From Tubiluchus corallicola (Eukaryota > Priapulida > Priapulimorpha > Priapulimorphida > Tubiluchidae): a stretch of DNA of 30,615 nucleotides. The stretch covers positions 188,001 to 218,615 of the forward strand of contig JAQGDQ010000304.1 in NCBI GenBank assembly GCA_030141605.1. The letters are read 5' to 3'. Of this stretch, positions 23,759-30,615 are shown one piece after another. Within the stretch, counting starts at the first letter, position 1. Each line of letters opens with the position of its first letter. Under the pieces are notes generated by a model. That model was not told where the DNA came from. It saw nothing but the letters and a program-made list of their open reading frames with translations, and searched no databases. Made by a program: the position numbers and the translations under genes.

Positions 23759-26700
23759 ATGCGGGTGGCGTGCGTGGTTTCAGCAACGGCAGCCACCTTT
23801 GCTCTTACAGCGTTATTTCTACCGTCCACCTTGGCTCTGGTCACATTTTCGGACAGTTCGCGGACCAAACTTAGTGAGTTCATACGTCAAGTGATGAAGT
23901 GCAGAAACGTTCCGGGTTTGGCTATTGGCATTGTTCATGACGATACCGTGTTCCTGCAGGATGGTTTTGGTGTGCTGGACGTTGACAGCAAAACACCGGT
24001 GACTAAAAATTCCCGATTCTGTATTGGTTCCCTTACAAAATCGTTTACTTCGACATTGATTGCTCATTTATTGTCTAGAAACAGGTAAGCACAAAACTAG
24101 TACGCATGATTATCATTGATTGGTGTTTAAAATGATATAGGTTATGTTTCCCATTTTCAATTGTTAATTTGTACAATTACCGTTCGTGGTACTACCGTAT
24201 TTTTTGCGACAGCTAGTCAGCTGGCTATAATGAGTTTTCAAAATCTGTCTTTTGTCAGAATGTTAGCCGTCAGCTTTCCCACGTATTCGTTCTTTGTTAA
24301 TGCTAAATTGTTAATGAAATGTGTTACATAACTACAGAAAATAATATATTTTTCTATTTCACACGTGTAAATACATACACTCTGAAAAATGAACTGCAGT
24401 GAAAAAAGTCCAGTTCAAAGCGAAAACTGGGTTAATTTTGCAGCAAGAATCCAATGGGCTTTTATCATTTAAACGTAAAAGTTTATCAATCTCTGCTTCA
24501 ACATTTAAGAGTGCAAACGATCTCAGCTAACCAGTGTTTCATACAGTGTTTTCTGGGGGTGATTTTGAAAGGTTCCTTTCTGCAGATGCAGTTCACGGGA
24601 ATTATTAAAATAGACATGAAAAACTTGTGGTCAAGTTTAGGATTTTTAACGTACTGATTATACCTTTTCTATAGTGGCTTTCTTTTTCAGTATTAGTTGT
24701 AAAGTGCTTGATAAACTACAAAAGAAAATGCAAATAAGTCTGCGATAATTACTTTCTAATACCAAGCGCAGCGCGAATACAAACGTCATTGCTAATCCTT
24801 ACTTTAACTTCTATGCAATTTGTGTTTGACATTGGGCGTTTTTTTAAATGTTAAGAGCATCCGACACTATCCCAGCTATAGGGACAGACAGGGACAGAAA
24901 TACCGAGAAATGAACATGTTTCTAAACATAACCAATCCTTATTTTGGCATAATTTTACGCTCAGTAACTTATGCGGACTTCTGACGTTATGAGACTGCAA
25001 TTTACTGCGTAAACTTAAAGATGAATTTAAAAACTGCCAAATACCAAATGGTTACAATTTACAACTACAGATCACTGCTGTAAAGTGCAAACTGCTGAAC
25101 GCGTTTTGCGCTGATATTCTGATCAAACAAAAATCTTTTTATATGCGCAAAGAAGGGCAGTAATCTGTCAAATGTGGCAGCTCTGCTTCACAATGAAGAG
25201 TAACATGATGAACTTGCCTCAAACTCCTGCGAGTACTGCGGATGCGTACATAGTTACGTTACCGGGCATCTTATGCCGTCGCTGATTGTATATGCTCTAC
25301 GTATATGCAAGTTTTAGTTCACCTATGTGAACTACGTGAACTACACCTGTATAGATTTTGATGACGTAACTAGTATCAGCAACTTAATAATAGGTAGACT
25401 TCTGCCTATTTTTGACTTTGACTGACGTTAAGAAACCATAGGTAGTACGAGCAAATTTTTATTCTGCCACATACGTAATTAACGTTTGCCGCCTTAATGA
25501 TGCCACGTTTAAATTGAAAGCGCCGGCTTTCAATCAATTACTTGTGTATCATTGACGTCATACGACAATAACAATAATACTAACTCTACTGTCGAGCTTA
25601 AAAATAGGATTTTCATACGAAATCATGAAAAAACATTGATCGTTTATCCGTTTTTATTGTGAATATCAGTAAAACAGCGAGGTTGATACTCATTATTTTA
25701 ATAATGAATAACCATGAATATGCTAAAATGAATTCTTTATTCAGGTTAAATGAAAAAAGTAATCAAATGTTGTGAAGCAAAGAGATTAATTAAGAAGTGT
25801 GATACTTGTATTAAATTAGTAAAAAAATCAGCAAATTGTTAACTGTTAATAACTGTTAACAGACTTAACAGAATAAGCAGTCAGTTAACCAGCCACCTGC
25901 CTACCCCAATCTACAATGCAACCTTTTTCAACTCGCTCTGTCCCTGGGTTGACGTGAAATGTGAATGAATGCTATGTAAACCCAATTATGAAAATTATGA
26001 AAAAACTTGTTATTTCATTTACATTATTCGCATTTCCGATAGGAATATAACATGGGACACACCTCTTAAGGACATTCTTGGAGAAGACTTTCGACTGAGT
26101 GATGACATCAGAACTCAGTATACCAATCTGCGTGACATTTTGGCGCACAAACTTGGCGTTCCTGGATACTTTGGTGGTTTTCTGACTGGTTTTAATTGGA
26201 CAAGAGTTGAGTTGGTCAGGTAATTTATTAATTGTAGTCTGCCTGCTTTTACAAGATACACTAGCTTTTGTTATTTAAATAATAATTTTACTAGATGGCG
26301 ATACCAACGTTGTAAACAGTGCTAGTGCTAGTAATAGTACATACTGTTACGTAGAAATAAATTTAATCTTTATCTTTAGTATGCTGCAACTTTATTGTCA
26401 AGAAGGAAGCAATGTAAGGTGGTGCACTTTTAAGTGACTAATAAAGTTTTATTCACATAAAAATACATTATTGAAATGATCAGTGTCCTGCGTTGAGTTG
26501 GTCAAAATAAAAAGATGTTTCTCGTGAAATTCTCGACTGTTTCAAGTGCACTATACAAAGTTTGCATGATTTGAGACTGATCACTTCATGTAATCTCCCG
26601 CATAATTGGCAAAAGTAATTTACTTTTTTGGCTTTTTGTCATTAAACTACGGTTTTAATTAATGTATATTAATGTCATCATCTACATATAGTCAGTCAGG

Positions 26701-29700
26701 AAAATATTATAGCAGATGTTAAGCCCAGTTTAGACTGTCGGACATCCCTGGTGATCGTGAAAGTGAGTGACACGCTTTCCTAAATACGCGTGAATGACAG
26801 GTCTACGTGTTTCTGTGCCAATAAAATTCAACTTGCAATTCTTGAGTGACACGCTTCCTTGACGACCCCCCCCCATGAGTTTTATCAGTCAGAGGCCCGA
26901 ATGAATGCACGTGAGCACCGCCTGTGTGTTTTCACCGGGGGATGTATGACATGAAATTACATAAGCAAGTGAGATATAAAACCGTTCAAGCCGTTATTAG
27001 TTTTTATTCCCTTTCTTTATATAAATTTGTTGTGTTGGTAGTTCCTAATACTAAAATTGTCAGAATGGTCTATAACGACCACAACTGTTAAACTGAAAAG
27101 ACTATGTTTATATATAGGCGTTTACGCTATTTTGCACCAACTGCGCCATTCAGAACGAAGTACATGTACAACAATTACATGTACATGCTGGCTGGATACG
27201 TTTCGGAGAAAATAGCATCGAGCAGCAAAACATGGGAAGATCTAGTAAAAGAACGGTATTATGTAACTTAATTTTTTCGTAAATACATTGATATGTTTAT
27301 TTCCTTATTTTTTTTAATTCACGCGCTTACTCGCTCACTTGCTTCTTTATTTGTTTGTATGTATGTTTATATGCATGTATGTTTGTTTGTTTATTTCTGT
27401 AACAAGTTGAAGCATCTCGCAATTTTAAGCATTTTGTGCATACCTAGAAACTCGTTATTTTATTATCATCATCATCCACAAAGATGACGGCAGCGACGGT
27501 GGCTTCGACGACGACCAGACAACGATGACGTTGGCAACCTTTGTTTTTTTCATCTATGCCATGTTTTACTTTTGAAAGGTAGACAGAACCTTGCTTATCT
27601 TTATTTTTTGCTCTTTCACTTTATTAGTATTACCTCATTTATTTTTGTCTTCAAGTCCGTTCTCTTTCTTTTTTTGTTACTATCGTCTTTTATTTTTTTA
27701 TTGCTTCCCTTCTACCCGACACCAATGTCTCTAAACGTGATGAGATAATTTATTCTGAAGTCTTTGGTATCGTGGTCTCCTTAGTGCTGATGTCTTCTCT
27801 ATCTGGCAATGGTACGAGGTCATAGTGAAGATAGGAATGATTAGTATTAATTCCCATGTCTACTGACACAGTTTGACTTGAGATTTTTCGAAGGCCAAAG
27901 ATTAGAACTCAAGGTCACACTTGCTTTGTGAATGACTTTTGCTCGTGTCTATGTATAACATACCTGATGAGTTGGGTTCTGACTTGACATGGAGATAAAA
28001 GTTAAACGTCAAAAAACACAGGTATCGTTAAACCTCATGAGGTTATTAGCCTTAATAGATTTAGGAGAAACGTCGTCGGTTAACGGTGTCAATAATTAAG
28101 ATTTTACAATGTTACAAAAGCTGTGATGTTGTAAACTTCCAAAGTGAAAAATGAGGGTACCAACTTTGATGACGTGCTACAAGTTGCAGTCTATAATTTT
28201 TTGCATATGTCGATAGCCCGGAGGGAGTATGATGTTGGTTCATTGACGTATGACTTTGGGTCAACGTGTCAAGGTCAGCAAAACTTTTTTACACACCTAC
28301 TGCTTTATAACCGTGACAGTATGTCAGCTAAGATTATGAAACTGGCGTAAAGGCTGAGACGAACATAAGGGAATACTGCAGACTGACCCGAGATTGCATT
28401 ACCCCGAGCTGATGCACATGTCACGATCAAAAACTTCTGATTTCATTGAAATGAAATTCAGTTCCTATGGGTTAATACCATTATTAAGACTCTCTATACG
28501 CTGATATTGCTTAATAATTTTGAACGTATACAAGGGAGAGTTTCAAGCTCACAGATTGGGTAGCCCTAGGTAGGAAAACAACCTTAATATTCTAATCTTT
28601 GACCGCTGTTAGCAATTGGCAAAAAGTAATACGCGTTTTCTGGCGCTATCAGAAACAACAAACTGGCTATGAAATTGTTAAATATTGAATCTTTTAATAT
28701 CAAGGTTATTGATATTGGTTGATGATGGAATAAACCTATTTAAGATGTTGAACTTATAATCTAAAGAACCCTAATTCAAATACAAACTCATCCTCAACAT
28801 TTTTCAGATTTTTTTGGTAGTAAAATTTAATAATTGTCAGTTTATTTCCGGATTTTAAAAATTAAACCATCATTGCTACTAAACTACATCAAGACCTTTC
28901 GTTTGGGCATAATCGCCGAGAACAGTCAGTATTTAGAGCTGTAGCCTCAGATACAAAATTGTACAGCCAGATATGGACAGAATTAATATTATATTGATAA
29001 TAATAATCATGCGCTTTTATTTTGTAGAAGCCAATGCATGCCTCGAGTTTTTTTTGTGTTTGTAGAATACTGAAACCACTGAATTTGACCTCAGTGACGT
29101 TTGTTGATGTTGATGATCACAACTGGACCGACTTCGCTCTGCCACACGTTCAAGTCGATGGAACTGCTGTTCCTATTGATCCAGATGTCGTAAGGTGATT
29201 AAAACTCGAGAATTTACTTGGTATTGTGGAAATACCTGTTTATTAAGAAAATGCAAACTTTGGTCAATATTTCTGTTATGCAGATTTGCACACTGGAAGC
29301 CGGAATCCAGCATTTTTATGTCAAGGGCTTACTAAACGCGATATTTGTCGCGTGACTAGAATTTGGATTATTATCATTCTAAAATGAGTTCACTGAGCCG
29401 GTAGATGTCTGATCATGTTCAACTGTGTATGCATACGCATATATACGTATATATACATATGCATTCTCCCTCTATAAGGTAAACACCCAAAATCGATGTA
29501 ACTGAATGAGCAGCCCTGGGTGAGTATGGAACCCAGGCAACCACGAGCCAGTCATGTGCTCACGTGAAGGGTATGATTCCAGTTACATTAGCATTTCTTG
29601 CCAATAAGAAAAGTGTCATCATATTGGAAAATGATCTGATCGAATGCAACTTCTGGTGCAATATCTCACATTGAAATCATTTAGAATGTGCACATAGTTT

Positions 29701-30615
29701 ATATCAACATGTCGAGATTACTGCACTTAAGGCTTACATTGTTAATTTTCTTAAATAAAGGGTCACATATTGTAGGTCAAATTGAACAGTTGCGAATAAA
29801 AATCTATTTTTCTTCAGAAATGTGCACCCTGGTGGGCCAGCGGGTTCAATCTGTTCGGACGTTGTCGATATGAACAAGTGGCTTATGTATCACCTTGACA
29901 GCCGACGTACGGCAACGACTAGGTCCATTGCAGATTATGATATACTCCATGAAACGCATACTGAACAGTTTAACATACCACTTGAATCACAGTCGACATT
30001 TTCTGGGAGGCCCGTGTTTCCAGCTGCTGTTACCCGCTTCGCGTACAATTTTGGATGGACGACAGGAACTTACCGAGGTATTTTTTCTTTATAATGAAGG
30101 CAGAGCTGGCTAAGTTTACTTTGCACAGCTCTTCGTGCATTCCCTCCCGGTTGGCCTGTATAAATTGGTCGAAGCACACATTTTAAACATTGTAAAGAAA
30201 TTTTTAAACAAATTTCAAAAATGATTCTTCCGGTTTCATTTTTTATACACTGTACACAGTTTTAGTGGTGTCATTAATTCTGTAACCAGATTTGCAGGTA
30301 CAGTATTAGAATGCTTTTGCTTCATGTACAGGTTCGCGAGCCTTAGATGGGGTGTGGTCGTCATATGTGCGTACCATAAGTACGATCTTATAAATCAGTT
30401 GCAAATATGTAAATGGCTTTTTTATGGGATTTAACCTCAGCCTATGAGTAATTTTCGTGTTTTTTCATGTGAATGAAATATTTAATTTCTTTGAAGAACC
30501 ATGCTGTATTGACCAACAATGTGCTTTTATTACGTAGGGTATAAGCGAGTCTATCATGGTGGAAATATCTTTGGTTATGACTCTCAGATGTGGATGTTAA
30601 CAGATATGAAGCTGG
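23759..30615 (+). CDS. Secreted class C beta-lactamase-like serine hydrolase, 3' end missing
   Basis: Penicillin-binding-protein/class C beta-lactamase fold enzyme; animal relatives include LACTB-like proteins and mollusc gigasin-6. The substrate is unknown. Exons: 23759-24084, 26043-26219, 27118-27255, 29066-29194, 29818-30077, 30538 to the window edge, giving 369 residues so far. The start at 23759 gives a hydrophobic signal peptide (about residues 1-27). Catalytic features: S91-L-T-K94 (SxxK), Y185-N-N187 (YxN) inside KYMYNNYMYMLAGY, and H350-G-G352 in place of the KTG box. Sequons N110-IT, N160-WT, N220-LT and N233-WT support passage through the secretory pathway. All introns are GT-AG and phases join exactly. 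Introns 1-4 are phase 2 and each splits an arginine codon; intron 5 is phase 1. The C-terminal part lies outside the window. Confidence 0.93.
25513..25534. repeat. Inverted repeat (hairpin), 9-bp arms
   Basis: ATTGAAAGC pairs with GCTTTCAAT around a GCCG loop, a perfect stem. It lies 18 bp before the CRE-like palindrome. It could form a cruciform or RNA hairpin in the intron transcript; function unknown. Confidence 0.7.
25553..25560. promoter_or_regulatory. CRE palindrome TGACGTCA
   Basis: Perfect consensus binding site for CREB/ATF bZIP factors, in intron 1 of the hydrolase gene, 1.8 kb downstream of the start codon. Presence is certain; activity is unproven. Confidence 0.35.
25838..25889. 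repeat. GTTAAC-rich motif cluster
   Basis: GTTAAC at 25838, 25855 and 25884, with AACTGTTAATAACTGTTAAC across the first two and a CTTAAC variant between. The texture resembles the cluster in GTF2F2 intron 2 (14859-15729), so both may come from one dispersed family. Confidence 0.4.
26220..27117 (+). other. Serine hydrolase intron 2
   Basis: 898-bp phase 2 intron (donor GTAATT, acceptor TATATAG). It contains the CG-richer segment at 26743-26944. No other exon was recognised. Confidence 0.85.
26743..26944. mobile_element. Candidate short inverted-repeat element
   Basis: CATCCCTGGTGA (26743-26754) is the imperfect inverse of TCACCGGGGGATG (26932-26944), bounding about 200 bp that is richer in C, G and CpG than the surrounding intron. 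Inside, GAGTGACACGCTT occurs twice as a direct repeat (26765 and 26844), and a run of nine C follows at 26866-26874. No target duplication was identified, so this is only a MITE candidate. Confidence 0.35.
27256..29065 (+). other. Serine hydrolase intron 3
   Basis: 1810-bp phase 2 intron (donor GTATTA, acceptor TTTGTAG). It contains cryptic TTTG/TATG-type simple repeats at about 27290-27410, a pyrimidine-rich stretch at about 27590-27720, and two identical TCAAGGTCA motifs at 27909-27917 and 28269-28277. The open stretch 28144-28350 encodes no recognisable domain. Confidence 0.85.
27290..27410. repeat. Cryptic TTTG/TATG simple repeat
   Basis: Degenerate tetranucleotide-like sequence including TTTGTTTGTATGTATGTTTA and TGTTTGTTTGTTTATT, similar in texture to 23041-23225. 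Confidence 0.6.
29195..29817 (+). other. Serine hydrolase intron 4
   Basis: 623-bp phase 2 intron (donor GTGATT, acceptor TTTCTTCAG). It contains an alternating TATATACG stretch near 29440 and the SINE-like segment at 29465-29575. Confidence 0.85.
29465..29575 (-). mobile_element. Candidate tRNA-derived SINE fragment
   Basis: On the minus strand the order GAGCACATGACTGGCTCGTGG, then TTGCCTGGGTTCCATACTC, resembles the D-arm-to-T-arm part of a tRNA. GGTTCCATACT matches the B box GGTTCGANNCC at most positions. The A box upstream is too decayed to recognise. It is followed by CACCCAGGGCTGCTCATTC, which would be the SINE body. It lies antisense in hydrolase intron 4. Confidence 0.4.
30078..30537 (+). 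other. Serine hydrolase intron 5
   Basis: 460-bp phase 1 intron with donor GTATTT and acceptor TTACGTAG. No other feature was recognised. Confidence 0.85.

Larger units (their letters stand above)
24085..26042 (+). other. Serine hydrolase intron 1
   Basis: 1958-bp phase 2 intron (donor GTAAGC, acceptor CCGATAG). It contains a 22-bp hairpin at 25513-25534, a perfect CRE palindrome at 25553-25560 and a GTTAAC cluster at 25838-25889. The open stretch 24454-24657 has no recognisable domain. Confidence 0.85.

Noticed and set aside
28144-28350. 68-codon open frame in hydrolase intron 3
   Set aside because: No conserved domain, no splice sites of matching phase, and the flanking exons join correctly without it.
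23759-30615. Bacterial contamination as the source of the beta-lactamase-like gene
   Set aside because: It is split by five GT-AG introns with exact phase joins and shares the contig's AT-rich intron style.
1-30615. CRISPR array, operon or prokaryotic mobile system
   Set aside because: The window is clearly eukaryotic; the repeats present are microsatellites, duplications and transposon relics without spacer-repeat architecture.

Overview
This is nuclear genomic DNA from an animal, probably an invertebrate. It is strongly AT-rich. Three protein-coding genes are split into short exons with GT-AG introns from about 90 bp to 4.7 kb. The rest is simple repeats and decayed transposons. The proteins (profilin, TFIIF beta, and a secreted class C beta-lactamase-like serine hydrolase) and the repeat types (Tigger/pogo-like MITE, LINE relic, tRNA-type SINEs) fit a metazoan. 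I cannot name the phylum from sequence alone.

Layout: 1-1.69 kb, no gene seen. 1.76-7.98 kb, minus strand: complete profilin gene, three exons, 126 codons. 8.0-11.8 kb: profilin upstream region with a cluster of nuclear-receptor half-sites, then a 421-bp MITE. 11.81-16.98 kb, minus strand: complete general transcription factor IIF subunit 2 gene, seven exons, 257 codons. 17.0-23.6 kb: no gene; it holds a 142-bp tandem duplication, a 5'-truncated non-LTR retrotransposon relic and a two-block pentanucleotide satellite. 23.76 kb to the right edge, plus strand: the first six exons (369 codons) of a serine beta-lactamase-like gene that runs off the window.

Profilin and GTF2F2 are housekeeping genes on the same strand but are separate transcription units; nothing suggests they work together. 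The hydrolase has a signal peptide, four N-glycosylation sequons and the catalytic SxxK, YxN and HGG motifs, so it is probably secreted or lumenal.

I read the exons by eye from conserved protein sequence and splice sites. Reading phases join without error across all 13 introns found, which strongly supports the models. UTR ends and promoters are not defined. I did not find a convincing undescribed multi-gene system. The items most worth checking are the hydrolase gene, the three half-site array upstream of profilin, the two-block satellite and several unclassified repeats.
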